Shown here: one piece after another, positions 15,583 to 23,514 of the stretch
How the letters are laid out: each line of letters starts with the position of its first letter
Position numbering within the stretch: position 1 is the stretch's first letter
From: Sporosarcina sp. FSL K6-1522
Lineage (GTDB): Bacteria; Bacillota; Bacilli; Bacillales_A; Planococcaceae
Assembly (NCBI RefSeq): GCF_038622445.1
Contig: NZ_CP152019.1
Span: forward strand, 3,384,501-3,448,500
Direction of reading: 5' to 3'
Length of the DNA stretch: 64,000 bases
Made by a program: the position numbers and the translations under genes
The notes under the pieces: generated by a model
Seen by the model: the letters and a program-made list of their open reading frames with translations, nothing else
What the model was told of the DNA's origin: nothing
Database searches by the model: none

Positions 15583-16688
15583 ACCGTTTGCTCTCCTCCC
15601 AATTCGCGTAATAACTCCTGACGCATTCGCTCAATCTCCGAATTTGATTCAGTCGGAATGATACGTTCAGGTTGCTTGTCCTTGGCAAACCATTCAGGCG
15701 TAATTTCCTCACGTGTAGACTTTTTTGATTTCGTCTGCGCTGGGAAATGTCGGTCAAGGATAAAACCAACGCAATACGACAGCGAGTGAATCCGATCTCT
15801 CGAGTGTCGAGGGTTATAATTCCTGAACGCCTCCTCCAAACTGCTGATTGCTTCCAGAAGAGGAACGCCTGCAGCTTGAATCTCTTTTGCAGCATTCAAG
15901 TCAGCTGGTTTGAAATCGAATCCAAATGCACGTAATTCTACAAATCGATTTAGCAACTGTCGAAGATAATTTTCCGATTCGTCATTCGCATTTTGGATTT
16001 TGGGTTTCACAAGATTTTCGACAATCGGATTTTCAAAATCAGCAGCGCCTTTCTTTACCTCTGTTTTTATGTTTATTGTCTTTAATATTTCTTTTGTATT
16101 TATAGGGGTGTCATCTTGACCTACTCTAGAGGTGTCACCGTGACCACTACTAAGGGGTGTCGGCATGACCACTGGTGGGGTGTCACTTTGACCACTACTA
16201 GGGGGTGTCGTTTCGCCCGCTAGGGGTGTCGGCATGACTACTCCTAAATCCTCTCTAGAGGTGTCGTTTCGACCACTACTAGATTCATAATTCCATGTGC
16301 TAGGGGTGTCATTTTGACCTACTCTAGAGGTGTCACCGTGACCACTACTAATCTCCATCCCCGCATACTTTTTGATGGTCCAAGTTGCATAATTTTTATT
16401 GAATTCGACAATTTTAGGACTGGTTCCAACGGGTGCTTTGACCTCGATAATCACCTTATTTTCTTCGAGTGATTTAAGTGTTTCGATGACCCTTTTTCTT
16501 TGCAATCCTGTCTGCCGAATGATTTGATTCAAGCTAAATTCACACTGTTTTCTATTCCATCCATAGGTGTTGCGCCATAATGCCAGGAGCAACTTAAACT
16601 GATTTTGCGTGAACTGGAAGGACTGGATGGCATCCAGCAGCTCATTGGCTATCTTGGTGAATCCGTGTTCCAACTGGACATCAGCCAC
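15579..16688 (-). CDS. Phage replication initiator (Rep_O-like N-terminal domain)
   Basis: A 369-aa protein. Residues 1-105 (MADVQLEHGFTKIANELLDA, then FKLLLALWRNTYGWNRK and LNQIIRQTGLQRKRVIETLK) form a winged helix like the phage replication protein O N-terminal domain, which binds origin DNA. Residues about 116-194 are a Ser/Gly/Asp/Thr-rich linker encoded by nine DNA repeats (the iterons). The C-terminal part is helical, as in DnaD-like loaders that recruit host helicase. No helicase or helicase-loader gene is seen nearby, so host DnaC/DnaI may be recruited. Layout parallels lambda O and SPP1 gene 38. Confidence 0.78.
   Translation of the reverse strand: MADVQLEHGFTKIANELLDAIQSFQFTQNQFKLLLALWRNTYGWNRKQCEFSLNQIIRQTGLQRKRVIETLKSLEENKVIIEVKAPVGTSPKIVEFNKNYATWTIKKYAGMEISSGHGDTSRVGQNDTPSTWNYESSSGRNDTSREDLGVVMPTPLAGETTPPSSGQSDTPPVVMPTPLSSGHGDTSRVGQDDTPINTKEILKTINIKTEVKKGAADFENPIVENLVKPKIQNANDESENYLRQLLNRFVELRAFGFDFKPADLNAAKEIQAAGVPLLEAISSLEEAFRNYNPRHSRDRIHSLSYCVGFILDRHFPAQTKSKKSTREEITPEWFAKDKQPERIIPTESNSEIERMRQELLRELGGEQTV
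16107..16343 (-). repeat. Nine 15-bp iterons inside the replication gene: probable phage origin
   Basis: On the plus strand the unit is GGTGTC-N4-TGACC with small variation, at 16107, 16131, 16156, 16179, 16204, 16225, 16260, 16305 and 16329. Most are 21-25 bp apart, about two helical turns. Each unit is a dyad (GTC...GAC). Between them run TA-rich spacers such as CTACTA and CTCTAGAG. Iterons within the coding linker of the initiator gene are how lambda and SPP1 origins are arranged. The origin call is inferred. Confidence 0.7.
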
Positions 16689-16713
16689 TTAATACACCCT
16701 CTTTATGACTTTG

Positions 16714-17412
16714 TTAAGGCACGTACACAAGCTTCCCAGTAGCCGCTTGTACTGCCCGTTTAAACTCTTCCTCGTTGCTGTTCGTGTCGCTCAAATGGAG
16801 CAAATGAATCTCCTGTACTCGTGATAGATCGTTAGCTTTAAAGAATTCAAGCAAGTTCTCCAATGAGAAGTGGCTCCCGATAATTCGGTTTGCCAGAAAT
16901 TCATGAACGCGTCCCGAATCCGTATTTTCATCAAGTATTTTTCTCGAATAGTTACACTCAATCATCAAGTGCGTAAGGCCTTTGAATCTGTATTTCACGT
17001 AGTAAGTGTCTGTTGCAAAGAGCAACTTGCTGCCGTTCTCGCTTTGAATAAGAAAGCCGTGATTTTCTACATCGTGTTGAACATCAAAGGGCAATATAGT
17101 GAATGTGCCGACTTTGAACTGTTGCTTATTTTCATACCGTCTAATTCGGTTGTGCTGTATGCCTATTTCGCTTTCAGTTGACTTCGACATATAAACATCC
17201 ATCGAAGCGTCCAACGCCCCCTGTACCCCTTTGCAGTGGTCTTGGTGGCTATGCGAAATTAAACATGCTGCTACTTTCGTAGTTTCATAGTTTAATGCCC
17301 GTTGAATCCTCTTAAACTGGATTCCCAGCTCAATTAAGAGCCGGGTTTCTCCATCGTCTATTAGATAGCAGTTGCCGGTACTTCCGGTTGCTAACGTTTT
17401 AATCTGGATCAT
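16714..17412 (-). CDS. MBL-fold metallo-hydrolase (YycJ-like nuclease)
   Basis: A 232-aa metallo-beta-lactamase-fold protein. The metal motif is SHSHQDH (about 53-59); later metal ligands are in FATDTYYV (about 132) and a C-terminal HLSDTN. The YycJ/WalJ group are probable DNA exonucleases. Adjacent to recT (stop and start abut), it could supply the 5'-3' exonuclease that makes ssDNA for RecT, a role normally filled by RecE or YqaJ, neither of which is present. The role is inferred. Confidence 0.75.
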   Translation of the reverse strand: MIQIKTLATGSTGNCYLIDDGETRLLIELGIQFKRIQRALNYETTKVAACLISHSHQDHCKGVQGALDASMDVYMSKSTESEIGIQHNRIRRYENKQQFKVGTFTILPFDVQHDVENHGFLIQSENGSKLLFATDTYYVKYRFKGLTHLMIECNYSRKILDENTDSGRVHEFLANRIIGSHFSLENLLEFFKANDLSRVQEIHLLHLSDTNSNEEEFKRAVQAATGKLVYVP

Positions 17413-18305
17413 TAGAAGCCAGGCCCATTCGATGTAACTGGTTGCTGTTCGAACATCGCCTGTTGAACGGGTTCTTCCTGCCTCTGTACCGGTTCAGTAG
17501 GTATCTCGATAACCTGTGGTTCTGGTGCTATATCCAAATCCTCTGTATTCGCATTTTGTTGAATTTCGTATTCTGGATTAATTTCTTTACGTTCGTTTTC
17601 GTACTCGTTTTCCGTAGAGTTGTTGATTGCTTCAATGAGTAGATCACTGTCATCGCTTGTATTAATAAAAGCTTTCGCTGCGCGATTGATTACAGTTCGT
17701 TTAGCCATTTCACCAGGGAATTTCTTGTGAACCGCTTGTCCTGTTTTAGACTGTCCCCAAGATGTTTCGATTTCATTCCTGGTCATGGCTGTCATGATTT
17801 CCTCACCGTCTGCCGTTTGAATAACGGCGTATGCCCCGATAACATCTTTGTCTCGGTTTTCAAATGCTGTTTTGTGAATGACTAACTTTTCGCGACCCCG
17901 GTCGTTTTCGTACTCGAATACATCGTCTTTGTAGATCACGTTGGCCCAAATGTCATTGACGCCATTGAGCCGCTTTAAAACGGCTTGTGTGCCGAAATAT
18001 GAGCGAAGCATTTGTAATTGTGTGCCGTATACAATGAAATAGCATTGCGTTTTCGCTGGGCTTAACCCTTGTACCACCATGTCGAGCAAAGAGTTGGCAA
18101 TAGATTCTTTTGTACAAACTTCCAATGCCGGTTTACCACTGCGGTCTTTCACTTCTTGTAGCTTGAAAAAAGCACTTTTTAAAGCATTGCTGTGACTGTA
18201 ATTAGGAGGGAGTGCTAGTCCCTCTGATTGCAGTTCGGCGATTTTATTGTTTACTGAATCCGTGATGTCACGTTGGATGATTGCTAGTTGGTTTTGGTTA
18301 GTCAT
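17412..18305 (-). CDS. recT: RecT-family single-strand annealing protein
   Basis: A 297-aa protein. The RecT core spans about 30-215 (KSAFFKLQEVKDRSG, LLDMVVQGLSPAKTQCYFIVYG, AVLKRLNGVNDIWANVIYKDD). The C-terminal 80 residues are Glu/Pro/Gln-rich and disordered. It anneals complementary ssDNA in phage recombination and works with SSB, an exonuclease and RecU, all encoded nearby. A strong AGGAGGA precedes the ATG. Confidence 0.92.
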   Translation of the reverse strand: MTNQNQLAIIQRDITDSVNNKIAELQSEGLALPPNYSHSNALKSAFFKLQEVKDRSGKPALEVCTKESIANSLLDMVVQGLSPAKTQCYFIVYGTQLQMLRSYFGTQAVLKRLNGVNDIWANVIYKDDVFEYENDRGREKLVIHKTAFENRDKDVIGAYAVIQTADGEEIMTAMTRNEIETSWGQSKTGQAVHKKFPGEMAKRTVINRAAKAFINTSDDSDLLIEAINNSTENEYENERKEINPEYEIQQNANTEDLDIAPEPQVIEIPTEPVQRQEEPVQQAMFEQQPVTSNGPGF

Positions 18306-18497
18306 TTATTTGTCCTCCTGTATTTTCACTAAGTTTTCTTTGCCAAGAAAAAGATAGTCTTCATCGTAAAAATCAGCGTCAATTGCATACTTCATTTCCG
18401 GTTCCCGAAAATCGTTTACACTGACAATAGACCCTTCTCCCATAGGAATGCCGTCATTATTAAGAACTGTCACTCTATCTCTCGCCTTTAAAGTCAT
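18306..18497 (-). CDS. Small prophage protein between recT and the SbcC-like gene
   Basis: A 63-aa acidic, beta-rich protein (MTLKARDRVTVLNNDGIPMG...). It overlaps the SbcC-like stop and ends next to the RecT start, so it belongs to that operon. The KARDRVTVLNNDG start resembles small SH3-like barrels. No family recognised. Confidence 0.5.
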   Translation of the reverse strand: MTLKARDRVTVLNNDGIPMGEGSIVSVNDFREPEMKYAIDADFYDEDYLFLGKENLVKIQEDK

Positions 18498-20527
18498 ACA
18501 GCACTCTCCTCGTGTAGCATCTGCATACCTTCTTCAATCAACCGTTCCGCGTTGCTTTTTTCGACTCCTTGCTTTTCAACGCGCAACTGCTTGTCCTTTT
18601 CGGATACAACGAGACTGATAAGCTGTGAATCCGTATCAATCAGCTTCGTCACCGCTTCCGCATTATCAACGAAGATAGGAGCTCGGATGCCAAAGTGTTC
18701 CGTCAATGTATTAATGATGTCGATGCCAACGTTGATACGTGCAGCGTTGTTCAGACCGCTTGAATATGGGACACCTTCGTACAAAGTTTCACAAACTTCC
18801 GTAATACCACCGTTGATTTGCGTATCGAACAATTTGAAGCGCGCATACTTGAATTTCGAGTTGATTTTTTCAGTAAGCAATTCAACTTTCGACCGGATGA
18901 ATTCTTCCGTTAAGAACAATTCGTGTTCTAGTTTTTCAAACTCAGTAGCCAGTTCTTTTTGTTGTTCTTCGAGTTCTGCGATTCTCTTACGGGAAGCTAC
19001 TATTTGCGCTAACTGCGCTAGTTGAGTGTTGATTTCATTACGTTTAACACGAAGACCAGCAACCTCTTTTTCAATGTCCACAACGGCTTGCTGAGCGTTT
19101 TCTTTCAACGTCCCAATTTGTTGGTTTAGATCTTCAACTTCTTCTAGTTTGGATAAATAACGCTTGTCTTGTCGTGCATCCTTTACAGCTTGTCTAAGCG
19201 TGGTTAGTTCATTAGTTAGCTTTGCTACCACTTTCTCTTTCGCTTCAATTTGTGGGTGCAGTGACATCACTGTTGCTTTTAATTTCTCTATTCGTTCAAG
19301 CGTTTGCGCCTTATCTTCCGCAATCGCTTTTCCGTTGTTTGTGATCCGTTCAAGTTCAGTAGACTTCGCTAGGTTAAATGCCGCGACCACCTTTTCTTTC
19401 GCCGCTTCAACTTCCTCAACCGGTAAGGATTGATTACAAGTTGGGCATACGCCGTCCGGGTCATGTTCGTGTGTGTAAACACGTTCATCTTCTTTGGCCC
19501 ATCGTTCACGTAGATCCACTAGTTTTTCATCAAAACGGGTGATGTCCTTTTCTAGTAAAGCTACCTGGTGCTCGGCATCATCTTTCTTGCGGTTCAGAAT
19601 CGCAATGTTCGACTGTTCTTCTTGGATTTTTGCGTTAACCTGGTGACCTTTTTCAATCGATTCAGCTTCCAGTTCGTTCTGAATCTCTTTCAAATCAAGT
19701 TCGATTTGGCGTAGTTGGTTCTGCTTTTCAGTTACAGCTCCGCCATTTTTAATGCTGTTGATTTGCGTTGTATATCCGTCTATCTCTACATCAATTTCAA
19801 TGACATCACGTTCAAGCCCTAATGGATCAATGCCACCTTCCGGCATCGAGTTATTAATTTCATCAATCCGCACCGGAATCCGGTCTAGTTCTTTGTTGAT
19901 TTCGGCTCTGCGTCCGGCAATGACTTTCCGGTGGTCTTCAATCGTGCGACCTTTCAATATAGTAGGAAGGTCTTTCAACGCTGAATTAAATGCAAGTACG
20001 TCTTCCTCTTCTACATCGCCGCACACTTCGAGCAAAGTTGCTCGTTTGTCCTGCCATTTCATTTGTTCATTAAAAAATGTTGGCGAAGTAAGAAGTTTGA
20101 ACACATCCTCTTTTACAAGCGCGTCTACTCTGTCTTGGTACTCCTTTTTCTTGGAAGGTACACCATCGATGAAATAATTCGTAACATGGCCCGAAAACTC
20201 AGCAACTGGCGCACCACGTCTTTTTGTCCATTTCTCCGCATATACTTTTCGTAAAGTGAGAGGACTGCCGTCAATACGAAAAATAGCTTCGACCTCGTGG
20301 TCTAGGTTGTTGACTTCCTTGCCCTCTTTTAAGGTTTTGATTGCGAAATCCGCACGGTTTTGACTGTCCTTGTTGAAAAGGAGCCACAGGAACGCATCGT
20401 ACACTGTTGTCTTCCCTGTCGCGTTGTCACCATAGACCTTTGCGTCGCCGCCATTTAGTTCGATTTTTAGATCCTTCACGCCTTTGAAATTCCTAAGTGC
20501 CAATGCCATCAATTTAATTTCTTTCAA
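18494..20527 (-). CDS. SbcC/Rad50-like ATPase with zinc hook
   Basis: A 677-aa SMC-type ATPase. Walker A is GDNATGKTT (about 34-42). Long coiled coils (about 190-350 and 400-560) flank a CxxC zinc hook (GVCPTCNQSLP, about 358-368). Near the C terminus, PIFVDNAEAVTKL is the Walker B region in the DNAE form seen in phage relatives. It lies beside recT, but no SbcD/Mre11 nuclease gene is present. Starts with TTG preceded by GGAGGAG. It probably tethers or clears DNA ends for recombination. Confidence 0.82.
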   Translation of the reverse strand: MKEIKLMALALRNFKGVKDLKIELNGGDAKVYGDNATGKTTVYDAFLWLLFNKDSQNRADFAIKTLKEGKEVNNLDHEVEAIFRIDGSPLTLRKVYAEKWTKRRGAPVAEFSGHVTNYFIDGVPSKKKEYQDRVDALVKEDVFKLLTSPTFFNEQMKWQDKRATLLEVCGDVEEEDVLAFNSALKDLPTILKGRTIEDHRKVIAGRRAEINKELDRIPVRIDEINNSMPEGGIDPLGLERDVIEIDVEIDGYTTQINSIKNGGAVTEKQNQLRQIELDLKEIQNELEAESIEKGHQVNAKIQEEQSNIAILNRKKDDAEHQVALLEKDITRFDEKLVDLRERWAKEDERVYTHEHDPDGVCPTCNQSLPVEEVEAAKEKVVAAFNLAKSTELERITNNGKAIAEDKAQTLERIEKLKATVMSLHPQIEAKEKVVAKLTNELTTLRQAVKDARQDKRYLSKLEEVEDLNQQIGTLKENAQQAVVDIEKEVAGLRVKRNEINTQLAQLAQIVASRKRIAELEEQQKELATEFEKLEHELFLTEEFIRSKVELLTEKINSKFKYARFKLFDTQINGGITEVCETLYEGVPYSSGLNNAARINVGIDIINTLTEHFGIRAPIFVDNAEAVTKLIDTDSQLISLVVSEKDKQLRVEKQGVEKSNAERLIEEGMQMLHEESAV

Positions 20528-20620
20528 AATTTTCTCCTCCTTGTCATTTGAGGGGTTCTGTACTAAAATGTGAGTAACTATATTTGTAAGAACCCCGAAC
20601 TCGCTGCTCGAACAGCGGGT

Positions 20621-20812
20621 TTATTTTTGTTTTTGAATCATTTCGATTGCGTCCCAAATCGTATCTACTTTGATATGCTGTAATTCATAAACCTGTTTAG
20701 ATGCCACCATCTCTTCCATAGAAGATGCTCTTGCAATCGCATGGGCTAAATCATTTAATTCATCCACTTCCGAGTCGTGCCAAGCACCAAGCTTCTCAAT
20801 GAGTTTTTCCAC
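20621..20812 (-). CDS. Small helical prophage protein
   Basis: A 63-aa acidic protein, VEKLIEKLGAWHDSEVDELN..., starting with GTG at 20812. AAGGGGGG lies upstream; a longer frame upstream overlaps the zinc-ribbon gene and has no ribosome site. Plus-strand-oriented hairpin sequence (20602-20617, then TTTATTTTTG) follows its stop. No family recognised. Confidence 0.45.
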   Translation of the reverse strand: MEKLIEKLGAWHDSEVDELNDLAHAIARASSMEEMVASKQVYELQHIKVDTIWDAIEMIQKQK

Positions 20813-20969
20813 CGTGTTCCCCCCTTCCGAATTCCTTTTCAAGTTCCGCCGTAGTGATCTCGTGGTGACAATCATCACAACGTCGTGAGTATCCGTAACC
20901 TTCACCCATATACACACCACAGGAATCGCATAACGTTCCGTCTATGTGCATATCTGCTATTTCACCCAT
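20796..20969 (-). CDS. Small zinc-ribbon prophage protein
   Basis: A 57-aa protein, MGEIADMHIDGTLCDSCGVY, with CDSC and CDDCH pairs for one zinc site and a basic end. The ATG at 20969 follows AAGGAG at normal spacing. It overlaps the genes on both sides. This small four-Cys protein type is common in phage early operons. Function unknown. Confidence 0.55.
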   Translation of the reverse strand: MGEIADMHIDGTLCDSCGVYMGEGYGYSRRCDDCHHEITTAELEKEFGRGEHGGKTH

Positions 20970-21201
20970 TTCGATCACTCCTTTCCGCGCGTTTCCACCG
21001 TGTGCCGATGTAAAACGCGATACATTGCGACAAAACGATCAGTAACATGTCACCTTTCTCTGCTAAAGACAGCATGTAATCATCCTTTCCGATGGTTTGT
21101 TGAATCCCATCAAGACGACTAGTAACAAGTGCAGTTTTAGCCATAAGGCCGTTACTAGCCATCTTGATAGGAGCCAAGGCTCCGTATCGGTTATAGATCA
21201 A
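20962..21201 (-). CDS. Small membrane-associated prophage protein
   Basis: A 79-aa frame with one hydrophobic stretch near the C terminus (DMLLIVLSQCIAFYIGTRW, about 51-69) and a basic tail. The start is unclear: TTG at 21201, ATG at 21162 and ATG at 21144 are all possible and none has a good ribosome site. A GGAGCC-TT-GGCTCC palindrome (about 21171-21184) lies near the start. Function unknown. Confidence 0.4.
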   Translation of the reverse strand: MIYNRYGALAPIKMASNGLMAKTALVTSRLDGIQQTIGKDDYMLSLAEKGDMLLIVLSQCIAFYIGTRWKRAERSDRNG

Positions 21202-21400
21202 AGTAAAACTTTCTTAGGTGTTCGTGCGCAGACTGAAACCGATGTAATTCTCGATATGCATCCCTTTGTTTCAGCGACCCGGCAGCCGTCTCGTGAACTG
21301 CAACTCGCCACTTTGCAATTTCTTTTAATAATTGCCTTTCGTAACCCTCCAACGTTTTAGATGAATTTCGTTGTTTTTGTCTATTCCGCTTATTCGCCAT
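21191..21400 (-). CDS. Small basic helical prophage protein
   Basis: A 69-aa protein, MANKRNRQKQRNSSKTLEGY, strongly basic at the start, then amphipathic helix. ATG at 21400 follows AAAAAGGAG. It overlaps the next gene by 11 bp. The 25 bp upstream hold a plus-strand extended -10. No family recognised. Confidence 0.45.
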   Translation of the reverse strand: MANKRNRQKQRNSSKTLEGYERQLLKEIAKWRVAVHETAAGSLKQRDAYRELHRFQSAHEHLRKFYFDL

Positions 21401-21418
21401 GTTATTTGCTCCTTTTTG

Positions 21419-21487
21419 TGATATAATCACAGTAGATTAGTTTTTAACGCCCGCCGATTGACACCGCCATGTCAGTTGGCTTTTTTA
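21419..21487 (+). other. Plus-strand extended -10 and terminator hairpin
   Basis: TGATATAAT (21419-21427) is a perfect extended -10, itself inside a GTGAT-TAT-ATCAC palindrome. Downstream, GCCGATTGACA (21454-21464) pairs with TGTCAGTTGGC (21470-21480) with two wobbles, followed by TTTTTT. Transcription would give an RNA of roughly 50 nt antisense to the end of the 42-aa gene. Same layout as at 9962-10006. It could also be an operator; activity not shown. Confidence 0.35.
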
Positions 21488-21572
21488 TTTTCGTGACATC
21501 AATTCCGGCTCTCTTCATTTTTTCTATAAAAATTGCTAAATCTTCGCGTAACTGCTTTTCTTCTACTCTCAT
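21444..21572 (-). CDS. Small prophage protein (42 aa)
   Basis: A 42-aa protein starting MRVEEKQLREDLAIFIEKMK, a single amphipathic helix then a short tail ending SIGGR. ATAGGAGGAAGTC before ATG is one of the best ribosome sites in the region. Its last codons form the left and right arms of a plus-strand terminator-like hairpin. No family recognised. Confidence 0.5.
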   Translation of the reverse strand: MRVEEKQLREDLAIFIEKMKRAGIDVTKIKKPTDMAVSIGGR

Positions 21573-21584
21573 GACTTCCTCCTA

Positions 21585-21857
21585 TTAAATGAATCTGATG
21601 AATCCACCTACAACCGCCGTCAACATCTGCGCTAATGCAGCCAAATCCACGCCAGCCACTATAGCTGTAGTTGCAGCAGCTACATCATGCAGCTGAGTAG
21701 CTTGTAGCCATCTAACCAAGTCCGCTGCCTTTAACTCCATTCGATCGTTTTCTAAACGCGATACCGTGCTACGTGATAGATGCGTTTTCTCCGCCATATC
21801 CTCTTGACTCAAATCCGCTAGTAATCTAGTGGTTTTTAATAGTTTTCCGAATGTCAA
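21585..21857 (-). CDS. XRE-family regulator with hydrophobic C terminus
   Basis: A 90-aa protein read from TTG at 21857 (AAGGGGG upstream): residues 1-60 form an XRE helix-turn-helix (FGKLLKTTRLLADLSQEDMA, then HLSRSTVSRLEND). The last 25 residues are hydrophobic (VAGVDLAALAQMLTAVVGGF). The fixed size and architecture match a small regulator type I recall from other Bacillales prophages. The hydrophobic end could be a membrane or dimer contact. A longer upstream frame lacks support. Confidence 0.6.
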   Translation of the reverse strand: MTFGKLLKTTRLLADLSQEDMAEKTHLSRSTVSRLENDRMELKAADLVRWLQATQLHDVAAATTAIVAGVDLAALAQMLTAVVGGFIRFI

Positions 21858-22067
21858 ATCTTCACCCCCTTTTTCGATGTGCTGAATCTGCACAATCAAT
21901 GCGGGGATTGAACACCCCTTGCAGTACTTGGACAGTTTTTCCATGCCGAATCTAGTAATATTATTAATGAAGGAACTAGTTAACTCGCCGAGACGACCCC
22001 TCCGGCGCCCCGCAATACCTCGCTGCACAATCTTCGATATGCAAGGGGCATGCCCGCCCCTTCCTCA

Positions 22068-22775
22068 CTACTCGACCAACTTCAAATGTTGCTGATTGTT
22101 CAACGCTTTGATCTCGAGCCGTAAACTTGTATCTGGCGCCCATTCTTGGATAAAGTGCAATGCTTCATCGAATCGAACTTTAGGCAACTCTCCGTATCTA
22201 GGAATCTCAAAATGTCTTTTGAACTCGTTCCAGAACTGCGAAAATACCTTTTTACTGTTAACTTTGTAGGCATTTGAATCTTTGCCGCCCAAGCACTCGA
22301 CAATCTTTCCGCGAGCATTTCGATTGATGCGTTGTTCTTGTGGCCCGTTGATTCGCATGTGATCTTTCAAATACTTCACGTCCGTTTCGACGGTTTCTAA
22401 TCGCTCTTCATGCTGAAGCGCCGATTGTAATAGAAGCTTTGTGTTACTCGGTTGCACTAACTGCTTTTCCATTTCTTCGAACTTGCTCACATAAGCCGCT
22501 GTAAACAGAACGCCTTTTTCTCCAGTCATTTTGTTAGCAACCATATGACAACCCTTTTTAGTGAGAAGAAAACTTGGCAATGTCCGACCTGTTGAATCTT
22601 CATACGTGCTTTCAACGAAAAATTCACTGCGGTCGAAACCGCCCTGAGTTAAATGTTGTAGATACCCACGAATACTTTTTAGTAATGCGTTATGTTCGCG
22701 GTCTACCATTACCGCAACTTCCCGACTATCTGTAACTAGTTGCCCATTAATAGAAACTACTTTTAATTGATCCAT
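22068..22775 (-). CDS. Rha-family antirepressor with ORF6C domain
   Basis: A 235-aa protein. Residues about 1-95 are a Rha regulatory domain ([20 protein letters not shown], then [20 protein letters not shown]). Residues about 135-225 match ORF6C, found in phage antirepressors ([20 protein letters not shown], then [17 protein letters not shown]). It probably counters the repressor during induction. It lies at the head of the early operon. SD GGGAGG precedes the ATG. Confidence 0.82.
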   Translation of the reverse strand: MDQLKVVSINGQLVTDSREVAVMVDREHNALLKSIRGYLQHLTQGGFDRSEFFVESTYEDSTGRTLPSFLLTKKGCHMVANKMTGEKGVLFTAAYVSKFEEMEKQLVQPSNTKLLLQSALQHEERLETVETDVKYLKDHMRINGPQEQRINRNARGKIVECLGGKDSNAYKVNSKKVFSQFWNEFKRHFEIPRYGELPKVRFDEALHFIQEWAPDTSLRLEIKALNNQQHLKLVE

Positions 22776-22808
22776 TGAACTTCCTCCCTTATATAGAAGA
22801 TTTGTGAA

Positions 22809-23114
22809 CTACCCAACTTTGAAATAGCTTGTGTTGTCCTCGACCCATTGCGTGTGGCGATCAATCCACTGAAACAGTTTATCCGTCGGAATTAAGACCC
22901 CCGCTTCCCGCATAACTGGAAAGTCCGGCCTTTTCATTAGCTCTGTCGTTCTAGTCGGACCGATACGGAGCAACTCCATCAGTTCCAATCTTGTAAGCAA
23001 AGGGGGAAGGTCTCGCATCGGCGATGAATCCCTTGCTATCTGCCGCAATTCTTCTCGAAGTTTCGGGAGTAACGCCTCCGCCAACTTGTCGTAGTCGAAT
23101 TCCATGGTTAGCAT
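22809..23114 (-). CDS. Helix-turn-helix DNA-binding protein (excisionase-like)
   Basis: A 101-aa protein, MLTMEFDYDKLAEALLPKLR, with a MerR/HTH_17-type winged helix at about 45-90 (LTRLELMELLRIGPTRTTELMK, then FPVMREAGVLIPTDKLFQWI). Such proteins act as excisionases or early regulators. AAAGGAGAGG precedes the ATG at 23114. As the second gene after Cro, it may bend att DNA for excision, an inference. Confidence 0.65.
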   Translation of the reverse strand: MLTMEFDYDKLAEALLPKLREELRQIARDSSPMRDLPPLLTRLELMELLRIGPTRTTELMKRPDFPVMREAGVLIPTDKLFQWIDRHTQWVEDNTSYFKVG

Positions 23115-23137
23115 GTTTACCTCTCCTTTCTTACCCT

Positions 23138-23246
23138 TCACACCCACCAATCAAAGTTCGACGTCGTCGCGTTGGCTATTGCTGTCGCTCGCTCTATTGA
23201 GGTCTTGGCGTACTCCGCTCGGTCGAACAAAGATTGCTGGGTGTGA
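23138..23246. repeat. 25-bp imperfect inverted repeat between cro-like and excisionase-like genes
   Basis: Arms 23138-23162 and 23222-23246 are complementary at 21 of 25 positions and enclose 59 bp. A minus-strand transcript could fold into a long stem with the centre looped out. The enclosed segment is open for about 30 codons (starting TTG at the right arm, ...NFDWWV at the left) with no ribosome site. A structured leader or a tiny gene are both possible. Confidence 0.4.
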
Positions 23247-23257
23247 GGTGGTTATTT

Positions 23258-23497
23258 TTAGATCACTTCTTCGACTGCCAACTCTTTTATAACGGATTCC
23301 GTTAGTTCGTTGTTAAAAAAAATTTCCACTCCAACATCCAACTCTTTTGATATAACTTTCAATATTTCCGCATCCATCTTCGTCTTGCCGTTCTCCATAC
23401 GACTATAAGCCATATTACTGAACCCTAGCTTCTTCGCTAGGTGTAATTGCGTTACACCTTTAGCAAGGCGAATCTTCTTAAGGTTTTCATGTATCAT
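23258..23497 (-). CDS. Cro-like XRE repressor
   Basis: A 79-aa protein, MIHENLKKIRLAKGVTQLHL, with an XRE helix-turn-helix over about 6-60 (KLGFSNMAYSRMENGKTKMD). First gene of the minus-strand early operon, divergent from the repressor gene across a 167-bp operator region, the usual Cro position. It would favour lytic growth by repressing the lysogeny promoter. Confidence 0.75.
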   Translation of the reverse strand: MIHENLKKIRLAKGVTQLHLAKKLGFSNMAYSRMENGKTKMDAEILKVISKELDVGVEIFFNNELTESVIKELAVEEVI

Positions 23498-23514
23498 CTG
23501 ACCACCTCCACTAC

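Noticed and set aside
16107..16343. CRISPR array
   Set aside because: Repeats are 15 bp and degenerate with 6-30 bp spacers, and lie in phase within a coding gene; this fits iterons.
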